A stretch of 64,000 nt of DNA, from NCBI GenBank assembly GCA_963693315.1, contig OY856186.1, positions 460,707,272 through 460,771,271 of the forward strand. The letters are read 5' to 3'. Below, one piece after another: positions 47,600 through 59,167 of this stretch (the stretch's first letter is position 1; the number at the start of each line of letters is the position of its first letter). The stretch is from Diogma glabrata. Its lineage: Eukaryota; Arthropoda; Insecta; Diptera; Cylindrotomidae. The notes beneath the pieces were generated by a model. That model was not told the DNA's origin and searched no databases. It worked only from the letters and a program-made list of their open reading frames with translations. A program made the translations under genes and the position numbers.

Positions 47600-49085
47600 T
47601 CTGAGCGTGAATTTCAAGTCAATGTCGACGGTTTTTCATTAGATATCTTTTCAACTAATGCAGGCCTTATTCAAAGTTCCACTCTATCCCCAACTCTTGC
47701 TCTTATCTATACTGACTTGTTGCACTCAACGATTCATTAAATCCTAAGTTTTGCTAATGATGCACGCTTAATGCTTCCTCTGAAATACCTAATATATACT
47801 CAGCGTTTAATGACACTAGGTCAAATGTGAAAGAGTCATTAAACATTGATTTAAAAACAGTAATGGAATCGGGTATTGCTAAAAATGTTAAGTTCAACGT
47901 GAGCAAAACTCAGGTTTTAATATTTTTCTAGGTTATCAACATCTAATCCATTTCCATTAAAGTTTGATTCTTGAAGGAAAATGATCTTGGAGAGAAAGAA
48001 TTCGTTAGACTTCTACAAGTTGAGATTAAAAATAATATTAAGTGGAATTCTTATATTTTTGGCCTAACTAAGAAAGTTGTTCAAAAACTAATATTTTTGA
48101 GTCGTTGAGTTAGGTTTTTAATAGTAAAATGTTTCTTTTAATGAAGAGGTTATATAATCGCCCAGCTGCCTGGATTATTGTTGTCACATATGGAGTGTAC
48201 CACACAGCTCTAGGTCTTGATTGATTTTATACAACAGAGGGCTGTTAAATTGATCAGAAATTCAAATCTTACTAATGAGCTTGATTGTCTAGTATGTCGC
48301 TGATTTAACGGTATTTTACATTATGGATAAACGGGCTTCTATCTAAATCAAATCGAATTTACCTAAGCCTGCAAACTTGGAACGTTACACCAGAGTATCA
48401 ATAAGAGTATCATAAGATAAAACAATTTTCTTCCTCCAAACTTTAAGATTAGCGTTAAAAAATCTTCAAAGAAAATTGATCAACTGTACATACAAACTTC
48501 TAGGAATAGAAGTTGAAAACAATATGAAATGAAATTCTCATATTTTTAACCTAGCTAAAGCCTAGCCTCAAAAATTGAGGTTTTTGGAACGATTTTGTAA
48601 GTTTTTCATTAGCGAACAGCTTCTGTTAATATATAAATCATTTATACTCCCTGCATGGAGTATTGTTCTCACATATGGGGTGTATCTGATTTTAGTAGTT
48701 TGAAGTAAATTGAGTTTGTTCAGCGCAGAGCTGTTAAACTAATTAGCAACTCAACTCATATTAATGAGTGAGATTCCTTGCAACGCAGAAGAAAAATTGC
48801 TGAGCTGAGAATTTTCTATTAATACATTGTGGATGAACAAACTTCCACTGAGATAAAATCAATTTTACCTGAACTAGCAACCTATCGCGTAACACCAGAG
48901 TAAATTTTGTAGCTCATCCTTTTACACTTCATATAAAAAGGTGCAGAAGTTTTGCTTTTCAGCGTGATTTTTTCAGCAGAGTCTCTCATCTATGGAATGT
49001 CTCACCAGCAAGGGTTTTCCCTGATAGCTTTAATCCTCAAAATTTTAAAGATAACGTTCATAAACTTCTTAAAGAAACTTAATTT
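47600..49085 (+). pseudogene. Decayed LINE reverse transcriptase, + strand, with a duplicated 3' part
   Basis: The + strand gives VNVDGFSLDIFSTNAGLIQS, STLSPTLALIYTDLL and SFANDARL (motifs B and C, with Asn replacing the first Asp). Downstream the 3' thumb/connection region appears twice: 47,930-48,350 and 48,440-48,960 both read as IFxLxK..., a TYGVY-type block and RAVKLI-N. It ends with NPQNFKDNVHKLLKET near 49,080. Confidence 0.7.
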
Positions 49086-49330
49086 GTTCAAACTTAATCC
49101 TAATCCCTAGTTGGACATGGTGTCTTCGGATATTAAGAGACGTTAATTTATAATTGATTATAATTAACACAAAACATGCCTAACTTTGTATATAGGAAAA
49201 AATGCATATTTTCTTCAAAATTTAAACCGTGCTATTTCGAATAAAACCGTGTAAAAGCGAATTTATATTTTTTTTCTAGACCGTGTTATATCAAAACCGT
49301 CTAAAAAAGACCGTGTAAAAACAGAATTGG

Positions 49331-49567
<237 letters not shown>

Positions 49568-49569
49568 GT

Positions 49570-52500
49570 GCAATTTCACGCAAGTTCAGCAAATTTTTGG
49601 GAAATTTTGACTTGACCCCTTTTAATTTTGATTATTTTTTGTTTATGGATAGTCTTTCATAAATAAAAAATACAAGTTCTCTTAGAATTTTTTTTCGACC
49701 AGGGGTCTTCACAGGGTGCCCCTCAATTTTTTGTTATTTTGTGATGTGAGTGCATTTTGACGAGCGATTGTAGAAAAACTACTGAATCGATTTTCATAAA
49801 TGATATGTCGTTGAATAGGTATTAGAACAAAGTTTTTAAAAATGTACACTGTTAATTTTTTGAAATAATTTTTAACGGTGTAACATAAGAAAAAACGGTG
49901 TAATTGAAAAAAAGATGGCATAGCCTTTTTTTTTTTTTAAACTAAATTGAAGCTTATTTTATATCTAACCACTTGTGAAAGTTTGGGACTTGTGTTATTT
50001 TTTGTTTTAAAGATAAAATTCGTTGTGCATATGATTGTCGGGAATCAGTTTTTTTTGTTCTAAAGGAAAATTATAAAAATGGCGATTTTTAGATTCAGAC
50101 AGATTTTTTATGTTAAATATCAAATATTTTATTATTAAATGAACTTTTTAAAAAGCAATTTCAGTCAAGTCCAGCAAAATTTTGCGACATTTTGACTTGA
50201 CCCTTTTTAATTTGGTTTATTTTTAGTTTATAGATAGCCTTTGATAAATGAAAAATACGACTTCAAGTAGAATTTTTTTTAAATATAATAATATAAATTA
50301 TTATATTTTTAAATATAATAATATAATTATAATAACAGTATAATTATAATAACAAACAACAGTAATGCTACGCGTCATTTGGTTGAAAAAAGTAAAACTC
50401 TACATAAAAATAATTTTCAGCATTCATCTGCGACGGATAAAAGAGGTGTATCCACAACAGATATAAAGGTTGTGGAGCAGTTCTATAAAAGTGATGAAAT
50501 CAGTAGATAATTGCCAGGCAAACGAGATGCAATATCTTTTAAAAAAGGAGATGAGCGCATAAAAACACAAAAGCGCTTATTGCTGTGTACATTAAATGAA
50601 GCTTATGTGGAGTTTAAAAATAAGTTTCCTGATGTGAAAATAGGATTTACTAAATTCAAGTCCCTTCGACCACAAGAATGTATAAAATTATCCCAAGGAG
50701 TTCATAATGTGTGCGTGTGTACCATACATCAAAATATAAAACTAATGATTCAACACTCTAAGATGTCTTGGATTACTGATGCTGCTTTCCAGAATTATAA
50801 AACATTAATTGACTTTGTTTCATGTGGTGAATTAACAGAAGATTGTCATACTTTGAAGTGCAATGAATGTTCAAAAAAACTTCAACAACTGGAAGAAAAA
50901 TTACTAAATGATTTTGACGTTAAAGGAATCCTAATTCAAGTCAAATATCAACAATGGAATACCACTGATCGATGCAATTTGGATACTTTAATAGAAGCTG
51001 TAGAAGAATTTATGAAAAAATTTATTTACCGTTTACAAATTTTGATACCACACAACTTTATAGCAAAACAGCAATCTACATTCATTGAGGAAAAAAAATT
51101 AGAAGCAGGAAGTGCTTCGTTCAAGGGGATTTTTCTGAAAACTACGGCTTCATAATTCAGGATGCGGTTCAAGGCTATTATTATAATAATTCACAAGCTA
51201 CTATTCATCCATTTGTCATTTATTTTAAAAGTGCCGCAAGTGAATATATACAGCACCGAAGTTTTATACTCATTTCGGATATAAACGATCACAACAGTAC
51301 TACAGTCCATCTTTTCATTACAAAACTTATTGAATTCATCAAAACGCATATAAATTCTAATATTACGAAAATAATTTATAACACTGACAGTGCACCTTCT
51401 CAATACAAAAATAAACATAGCCTAATTAACTTATGCCACCACAAAAAAGACTTTAAGGTTGATGCAGAATGGCATTTTAATGCTACCAGCCATGGAAAGG
51501 GACCTTGTGATGGAATTGGTGGTACACTGAAGCGTGCTGCACACCGTTATAGTATAGGGAGCAAAGATTTTATTGATACATCAAAAAACTTTTCGAATGG
51601 GCTTTAAAATAGGAATCTACCATGAACTTTGGATACGCCGATAAAAATGAATATCAATTAACAAAAAAAAAAATACAAAATCGTTTTGTAATTTAATGTT
51701 AAAATACAATCTTTTACTTTCTGACCATAATAACATAATACGAACATAATACTTCTCCAGTCAAAAGTTCCTAAATAGATTTTGTTATTTATACGGTTTT
51801 TTTGTTTGCAGTCGAGACTGTCAAATTATTTTTTATAAGAGTGACAAGTGATTACTAAAAGTGACAAATAAACATTTCATTTTTTTATACAAAGAAAATA
51901 ATTGCAGAACTGTTTTCCTATTCAAAAGAAACTTCTGTTTGTAAAATAAGTAAATCATTTTTAACAATCGTATTTATTTTATTTATTGTACTACATATAT
52001 AATTTTTATAATGTTATAAAAAGTTCATCTAATATTAAAATATTTGATATTTAACAAAAAAAAAAATCTCTTAGTTTATAACGCCATTTTTATAATTTTC
52101 CTTCAGAACAAAAAAAACTGATTCCCGACAGTCATATGCACAACGAATTTTATCTTTAAAACAAAAAATAACACAAGTCCCAAACTTTCACAAGTGGTTA
52201 GATATAAAATAAGCTTCAATTTAGTTAAAAAAAAAAAAAGGCTATGCCATCTTTTTTTCAATTACACCGTTTTTTCTTATGTTACACCGTTAAAAATTAT
52301 TTCAAAAAACAGTGTACATTTTTTAAAGCTGTACTGTATCTGTACTGTACTGTACTGTACTGTATCTTTAAAAACTTTGTTCTAATACCTATTCAACGAC
52401 ATATCATTTATGAAAATCGATTCAGTAATTTTTCTACAATCGCTCGTCAAAATGCACTCACATCACAAAATAACAAAAAATTGAGGGGCACCCTGTGAAG

Positions 52501-52629
52501 ACCCCTGGTCGAAAAAAAAAATTCTAAGAGAACTTGTATTTTTTATTTATCAAAGACTATCTATAAACAAAAAATAATCCAAATTAAAAGGGGTCAAGTC
52601 AAAACGTTGTTGAATCTGCGTGAAATTGC
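49570..52629 (+). mobile_element. 3.06-kb DNA transposon with about 600-bp inverted repeats
   Basis: The ends are GCAATTTCACGC and its inverse. The inverted similarity continues for about 580-610 bp (49,570-50,150 and 52,018-52,629), with landmarks GACCAGGGGTCTTCACAGGG, ACACCGTT and CCCGACAATCATATG-type blocks. Just inside the left arm, 50,157-50,282 repeats the first 125 bp of the tip as a direct copy. A transposase gene fills the middle. The right arm carries an extra CTGTACTGTACTGTA expansion at 52,330-52,367. The target duplication is masked by TA arrays. Confidence 0.9.
50381..51607 (+). pseudogene. DDE-type transposase, superfamily not assigned
   Basis: I recognise this as a transposase-like family common in arthropod genomes but cannot name the superfamily. 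Visible blocks: VVEQFYKSDEISR, GKRDAISFKKGD, LLLCTLNEAYVEFKNKFPD, GFTKFKSLRPQECI, HNVCVCTIHQNIKLM, a Cys pair region (HTLKCNECSKKLQQ), FIYRLQILIPHNFIAKQQS, then in another frame GDFSENYGFIIQDAVQG, HPFVIYFKSAA, IIYNTDSAPSQYKNK, LINLCHHKKDF, EWHFNATSHGKGPCDGIGG and TLKRAAHRYS. Acidic residues in DFSEN, NTDS and CDG are candidates for the catalytic triad. Defects: in-frame TAA at 50,508-50,510 and one frameshift near 51,115. It ends at TAA 51,605-51,607. The start is not certain. Confidence 0.8.
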
Positions 52630-52631
52630 TC

Positions 52632-52753
<122 letters not shown>

Positions 52754-52992
52754 GTCCCAAGACATAGAGCAAAAAAATTTTTTTGCAAAATTTTATACGC
52801 ATACCCGCTAAATTTTTTCCAATTAACCTTAAAAACTTAAATTAAAAGTTTTACTGCGATTGGATGACGATAACCCGTGCCGACTTGAAGTTGAACTTTA
52901 ACATACGAGCTTTTACTGCGATTACTGTGCAATTATTTGAGAAATTATTTTACTCTCATTAAATAAAACGCCAAAGAATTAGAAAAAGACAT

Positions 52993-53971
52993 TACTTCGG
53001 TCTGAAAGTCCTAAGTATTACATTCTCGAGTCAAAAATGAAATTCTTACCTTATTTATCGACGTTTGAGGACTTACTGATTCTTAAAAAAAACTATATGT
53101 CTGTCTGCCGTCACAACCGACGAAATCTAGAAAACCGCTGGAAGGGATCTCAAAAATTTTTGTTTCCAAAAATAGGATTACTCAATTGTAACAGCCAAAA
53201 TGACGATGTGTTCGATAACTGTACGGGAAGTGTGTCAAAAAAAATCGTCAAGTATGTCAAAACAAGGAAATATGCCTATTTTTTGCTTAAAAACGTTCAT
53301 TTTAAGTGATTACAAATAGGAACATTGAATTTGGAGAAATTTTGATGGTCGGTATTGGTATGTGAAACCGAAATCTAGATTATTGCGTTATAAGTTTGTC
53401 AAAAAAATGTTGTCAAGTGTGTCAAAAGAATGATTTTCATTTTACTTAATTTTTTGGAACAATATGAAATTAGTTATTTGTTTGACATGAAATGTTATCG
53501 AACATGGGAATTTTTGATTTTGGAATATTTTAAAAATTTTTGAATATATGAAAAATGTTTAAATTTTTGATTTTGTAATAATTTTTGGAATGTTTTTAGA
53601 ACTTTAAAAAAAAGTTTAAATTTTTTGTTTTATTTTAATTTTTAGAATATTTTTTGAATTTTGAAAGAACCATGAATATTTGGTTTTGTAATATTTTCTT
53701 GAAACGCTAAATGGAGAGGTTTTTGAGTAGTTTGCTGGGTGTTTCATCTTTTCACTAAGTTATACTAATTTATGATATGTTATAATTTTCCGGCACTTAT
53801 TAATATTTCGTGTTAGTTTTGTAATAAATTTCTAAACAGAAATAAAAAAATATTTATACTTTGACAAAGAGTTTTATGTTTGATATACATCGCTGCCCAA
53901 AACTAAAAGCAATGTCCTCATAAAAGTTTTTTACCGAAAACTATATCAAAATCCTTAATTCAGACCGAAGT
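52993..53971. repeat. Dispersed repeat, fuller copy of 32,117-33,060
   Basis: Bounded by ACTTCGGTCTGA and the inverse TCAGACCGAAGT, so it looks like an element about 980 bp long nested in the mariner-type element. It shares the CATTCTCGAG, TTCGATAACTGTAC and GTGTCAAAAGAATG landmarks with 32,117 and the same AT-rich tandem tail (53,510-53,690). Confidence 0.7.
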
Positions 53972-54264
53972 CTTGATATCTCAGAGCTTGAGATTTCAGT
54001 CCCTCCATATTTTAATATTATTTTTAATTACAACAACTATTACTAAGCATATTTTCTTTTCAATGTTTGCTGTTTACAGTCCGGATATAACATCTTGTGC
54101 TTTCGTACGCAACTTAACAAATATTGCCTCAATTGTAATTAAACAGTGAAAGTCCTGCATTAATTAGACCGCTCTTTCAGCTGTATCTGAACGATACAGC
54201 TGAAATGCTCTAAGCATTGATATCTCCTTTTTAATTATTATATCTATTATTATTTAATCTACTT

Positions 54265-54501
54265 TCAATTTATCAATTTTGGAAACAGGCCCCATTCCAC
54301 CTTTTCTCTATAGCATTCTATTTTATGATGATCAACTTTTTGCCAATGATCTCTAATTTTTTGAAAAAGTGGAATGTCCGGGCTTATTATAGGCACTTGT
54401 TTTATTTTCACTTCAAAAAGACTTTTTAACACCAGCTCGTACATGTGATGGTTGCAAGCGAAAATAAGTTTTTCTATATTGATTTTTTTCAACGCGCACA
54501 C
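54265..54501 (-). CDS. Short ORF resembling an arthropod transposon-associated protein
   Basis: 78 codons. The pattern IEKLIFACNHHMYELVLKSL, then a stretch ending SPDIPLFQKIRDHWQKVD, recalls a conserved block (CxHHxxE-hhhh-xVF, GPDxxLFxRF) in proteins encoded by arthropod transposable elements. I cannot name the family. It starts ATG only if the Met at 54,499-54,501 is used; the upstream sequence is open for few codons. Likely an exon or relic of a larger protein. Confidence 0.4.
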   Translation of the reverse strand: MCALKKINIEKLIFACNHHMYELVLKSLFEVKIKQVPIISPDIPLFQKIRDHWQKVDHHKIECYREKVEWGLFPKLIN

Positions 54502-55005
54502 ATACGATGTGTATTCGAAGCAGTTATAGTATCACAGCAGAGAATTTGCACTATGTCTTGAGTTTTCAATCTAAAATAACATTCCAAGCGTGTCTATAGA
54601 ATTATTCAGTTTTGGCACAAAAATTGTTCTTTGTTTTCGTAAAAATGTATTATATTAAAAAACAATATATTATACAACAATACTATACGAGAGCTTGTCC
54701 ATTTGAAGGAAGTTTTGGGTTACCTTTTATGTATATTTTTTGTTTAGAACTACCTAGTTCGACGGACATATTTATTTTTCAAGAAAAATTCGTATAACCG
54801 ATAACATATTTAGAAATTATAAGCACATCAAAACAGGTATGCGCGCTATAGTACACAATCAAGTATTGAGATGTTTAGGTCCAAGTCGGCACGGGTTACT
54901 GTTATTTAAATTGCATGAAATTTTTTTTACAGTTGTTTTGACATAAAAGAAAAAAAATTAAAGGGTATGCGTTAAAAAAAACAATTTTAATTTAGCTGGG
55001 ACACC

Positions 55006-55256
<251 letters not shown>

Positions 55257-55273
55257 TAAAATAGCAAAGGGGG

Positions 55274-55467
<194 letters not shown>

Positions 55468-55479
55468 TTTTTTTTGTTT

Positions 55480-56222
55480 TTTCGAAATCCCGGGAAGCCG
55501 GGACAAAAAATATTAAATTCCCGGGATCCCGGGAAATCCCGGGAAACGCTAAAAAGCTAGATTTTTCTAATTGGGTGGTAGAAAACTGTGTAAAATTAAA
55601 ACAGCAAAAAAATGCGCTATTGATTTTTAAATTTCTATTATTTTTAATTAGAAAAACTTCAAAAATTAAATAAAAAAGAATACATAAAAACAAAACAAAA
55701 ATAAATTCATAATACTAATTTTTAAACAATTTTTCAAAAAACTAGGTTCCCAATGGCACCATCACTCAATTTTGTCCGAATTTTCGTGACGGAACGTCCA
55801 TTGAACCATCCATTGAACCATCTGTCCAAGAGAACCATTAAACATAAATTAAGAGAAATGAAGCGCAAGTTTTAGGTAGATTTCTCAGAAAAATCTACCT
55901 ATTTTAAGTTTGATTGGTTTTAATTTGTTGTGTTTATGTGTGTTAAAAAAACCATACAAAAAACCATGATACCATATGTGTCAAAAAAAACATTTTCCTA
56001 ATTTTGAACGAAATTAATTACTACAGAGGGAAAAGAATTAAAAACTACTCGATTTTCGAGTGAGAAAACTTTTAATATCTTTGGAAAAAGTACAAAAAAA
56101 TGTTAATAAAAATTAGCGGGATACCCGGGATCCCGGGTTGAAATCCCGGGAAAACGGGATGTAAATTTACCCCCCGGGATCCCGGGGAAAACGGGATCCC
56201 GGGATCCCGTTTGAGAAACCCT
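55480..56222. mobile_element. hAT-like element rich in CCCGGG palindromes, left end missing
   Basis: The right end CGTTTGAGAAACCCTAG (inverse CTAGGGTTTCTCAAACG) and a string of CCCGGGATCCCGGG palindromes at 56,112-56,210 resemble known hAT MITE ends. A second cluster of CCCGGG lies at 55,488-55,546, but the matching outer tip is absent. Between them the DNA is AT-rich with no ORF. Confidence 0.55.
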
Positions 56223-56498
56223 AGTGTCTATCGGCAGTAGTTCACGCATTATCCATGCATCGTGGCATCAAGGAAAATAAATTAACAAATGTTAAATTCT
56301 GTGCTGAAAAATGTGTTGAATTCTTATGAGACGTGACAAAATAGAATTTCCGACTGTTCAAGGCGTTGATGAATAAAAATTAAAAAATTAAAAAAAATAT
56401 TCAAAAAAACTTGAAATATTTGAAAAAAAAAATTTTTTAAGAAACGCTTTTCTTTACTTCATTGTTATGCATGCTGTAATAGTTATTTATTTATCAAG

Positions 56499-56581
56499 AA
56501 CGAAAAGTGACACTTTAAAGTACGAGCTAGTTGTTTACTAGTGAAATTACTAGTGAGTACCTTTAAAAACACTTTTCGTTT
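56499..56581. repeat. Hairpin left of the recombinase fragment
   Basis: AACGAAAAGTG-ACACTTTAAAGTAC pairs with GTACCTTTAAA-CACTTTTCGTT around a loop holding two ACTAGTGA copies. Confidence 0.8.
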
Positions 56582-56802
56582 GAGGTGAATACAAAATTTT
56601 ATTTCATACTGGAAATTTATTAAAATAAAAAGAAATGAGTTTTAAATTTTGCTCAAATTATTCGTAATAATAAAGTAAACGGTAACCAACCTAATATTTA
56701 GTAAACAAACAAAATAACATATAGCAACCAAAAAGACCCGTCAATTGTTTTTTTATTTTTTATTTTGGATAAATTTGTTTTCAATTATTTGTGTTAAAAT
56801 GG

Positions 56803-57158
56803 ATGCAAATTAGATTCGCCGTAAAGAAGAATTTGCTGCCAAATAAATCACGGAATCAATACGAAAAGGAATACGAGTTGTTTTGTGAGTGGAGAAGGGA
56901 AAAACGCATTCTGATTGTAAATGAAGATGCCCTTTTAGCTTATTTTTCTAATAAGGTAAGTACCTAATTTTGAAAAGTAGAAAACTAACATTTAACATTA
57001 ACAAAAAATTATAATAATTATTTATAGTCAAAAAAGTTGAAATCTTCCTCATTGTGGTCAAAATTTTCTATGCTGAAATCAACACTACGTGCTAAGGATA
57101 GACATTGCCAATTATTGTAAATTAAAGGCGTTTTTAAAACGAAGAATGGAAAATGTTT
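56803..57158 (+). pseudogene. Crypton-like tyrosine recombinase, N-terminal domain, two exons
   Basis: Exon 1 starts at ATG 56,803 and reads KNLLPNKSRNQYEKEYELFC, EWRREK and EDALLAYFSNK to AATAAG|GTAAGT at 56,955. The intron (56,956-57,027, 72 bp) ends TTTATAG. Exon 2 continues in phase 0 with SKKLKSSSLWSKFSMLKSTL. After a small frameshift near 57,103 the protein resumes as DIANYCKLKAFLKRR and stops near 57,158. The S-x3-YEKEY-x2-F..W, LLAYF and LWS-x-FSMLKSTL blocks are typical of the core-binding domain of Crypton-type or XerD-like tyrosine recombinases of arthropods. The catalytic domain (R..HxxR..Y) is missing. Confidence 0.65.
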
Positions 57159-57207
57159 TCTAAAAGTTTGAATTATTGTTATGGCAACAACTGACGTATA
57201 ATTTTAT

Positions 57208-57250
57208 AAAGTCCTAGTACTTTAAAAAAAATTTAAAGTACTAGGACTTT
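57208..57250. repeat. Perfect hairpin right of the recombinase fragment
   Basis: AAAGTCCTAGTACTTTAAA, a loop of a few A, then the exact inverse. Outside it, ACTTTAAAGTTCAACTTTTT is similar to the inverse of the left hairpin tip, suggesting a TIR pair at about 56,499 and 57,272. Confidence 0.8.
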
Positions 57251-57336
57251 AAAGTTCAACTTTTTGTTAATCCTAAACATATTATAAATAAGTTTATTGT
57301 AAACTTTGATATGGCAATAAAAATGAATTATTATTA

Positions 57337-58260
57337 TTATGTATTATTATTATTATTATTTTTAAGAAGTGCTTCTTTGTTTACCATTTCACCACGCACA
57401 TAAACATCGACCCTAGTCAAAAACTCGTTCAACGAAAGACCCTCTCCATCACCACTGAACCGAATATTCCATTTAAAAACACACTTAGCTCCAATAGAAT
57501 TAGATGTATTTGGTGATCCAGAACCAGTGTGTCCAAATTTATTGTAAAGCTCGTCATTTTCAACTATGTTTTTGTTACAATCCGCAGGAAGACTACGTCT
57601 TAATGAAGAGTTCCTACGATTGCTGAATACTTCGCCTATATTGTCAAGTGGATTGTTTTCCTTGACTAAAAGTGATATGTTTGGATTGCACATACCGCTA
57701 CCTCTCCCCAGACTTGTTTGTCTCATTTGTTTCGAGAGATCTTCATAAACTAAATTTTGTTGATTTTCTCTTTCAAGCGCCGACCGAATGCTTAAACTGG
57801 ATTCAACGTAAGAAATTGGGGGGATTGTATTTTCAATGGATTCACCTCCACTCAAATGAGTCATTGCTTGCGTGAACAGATTTTTAAGTCTATCTAGTAC
57901 ATTTTCAAGACCCATCAAAGTGTTATCCTCGATTCGTAAAATGCGATTGACCCACAAACCAACTCTTGACCTAATAACTTCTAATAATAGCCTATCGTTT
58001 TTTGCTTCTGCTATTGACAGTTCATCTGTTAGTACTACTAACATCTTTCTACCTCTATCTAATTCTTCTATTGGTGTGGTGGAATATGTGAGTAGCCTGG
58101 TATCCAAAATTGTATCCTTTTTTGATATAATATTTCTTAGCGCGGCTGTTTCAGCTCTGGCCGTCGTTAATCCTATAGTTCCTCTAATCAACAACTCATG
58201 CTTTCTTTCTTCCTCACTTAGATGCATTAGCTCATAGCCAAACCCGTTTAAATTCGACAT
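57337..58260 (-). pseudogene. gag: Gag fragment of an LTR retrotransposon
   Basis: Starts at ATG 58,258-58,260 (MSNLNGFGYELMHLSEEERK). The N-terminal half is helical and Leu/Glu/Arg-rich. A Ser/Asn-rich linker follows. Near the end WNIRFSGDGEGLSLNEFLTR and VDVYVRGEMVNKEALL match the start of the Gypsy Gag capsid domain. The frame then runs into (AAT)n at 57,337-57,362 and stops, so capsid C-terminus, zinc knuckle and pol are lost. This is a different element from 38,761-45,086: no SAP domain, different leader. Confidence 0.7.
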
Positions 58261-59146
58261 GTTAAAAGAGGTCAAAAACACTCAGTGAAAAACCAAAAAT
58301 ATTAAAGTTACTTGTAAACAACCAAAACCTAGTCAAATATATTTTTCCCACAAAAAACATTCAGAAAAGCACAGTGCACAAAAGATTGGAAATATCACGC
58401 AGTATTAGAGAATAAAATAAATTACTATAAATAATAACTACCGCAGAATTTTTTTTTTAAAGAAAAGTTATTTATTTTATTCATTTGTCAAAAAAAATGT
58501 AATTTATAAAATGTACCTTGTAATTTATCAGCGTTCTAGAAGTATATATCAGCGTTCCACACTATCGTCAAAACATTTTTTTGACTTAGAAATCACAGCA
58601 AGAAATTATTTTACACAGACTCAGAATTTATAATTATATATATTAATTTCACAATTATTATTAAGTTACGAAAATAATTTTTTTTTATAATACTAGTATT
58701 AATGATTTCTGTTTTACAATTTACACCACAAACAAAAATATTATTTTGCTAATCACAAAACAAACACAATTTCACATATATTTCACAAAGTTCCTTTTCT
58801 ATTTATTTTTAAATTCTCAATAGTTTTCTCGAAACTTTAATAATAAAACTCTTAACACAAATTAAACTATCCAAAAAAATATTCCGTCACCAAAACAACA
58901 CAATTCACAATTATTATAATATTACATAAACATTTTCTTTTTATTTTATTTTTTTAAATTCTCCTAAATTTTCACCAGAACAAATATTAAACAATAAACC
59001 ACTTAAGGCAACACAAATTTCTAATCCACAATAAATATAATATTTAACCTCACCAAAAAACACAATGTTTCAACACACACAATTAACACAAAAGAAACTA
59101 TTTTATCAGAACTTAGTTGACATAGCTGTTGTTTTCTCTGGATATG
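58261..59146 (-). other. 5' leader of the gag fragment, gene-free
   Basis: AT-rich leader of almost 0.9 kb between the primer site and gag ATG. No ORF of note. It contains repeated CACAATT..TTATTA stretches. Confidence 0.5.
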
Positions 59147-59164
59147 TCCACACACGGGATGCCA
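59147..59164 (-). other. Primer-binding site candidate
   Basis: The minus strand reads TGGCATCCCGTGTGTGGA three bases after the TGTAACG/CGTTACA LTR border. The matching tRNA is not known to me. Confidence 0.6.
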
Positions 59165-59167
59165 AAA

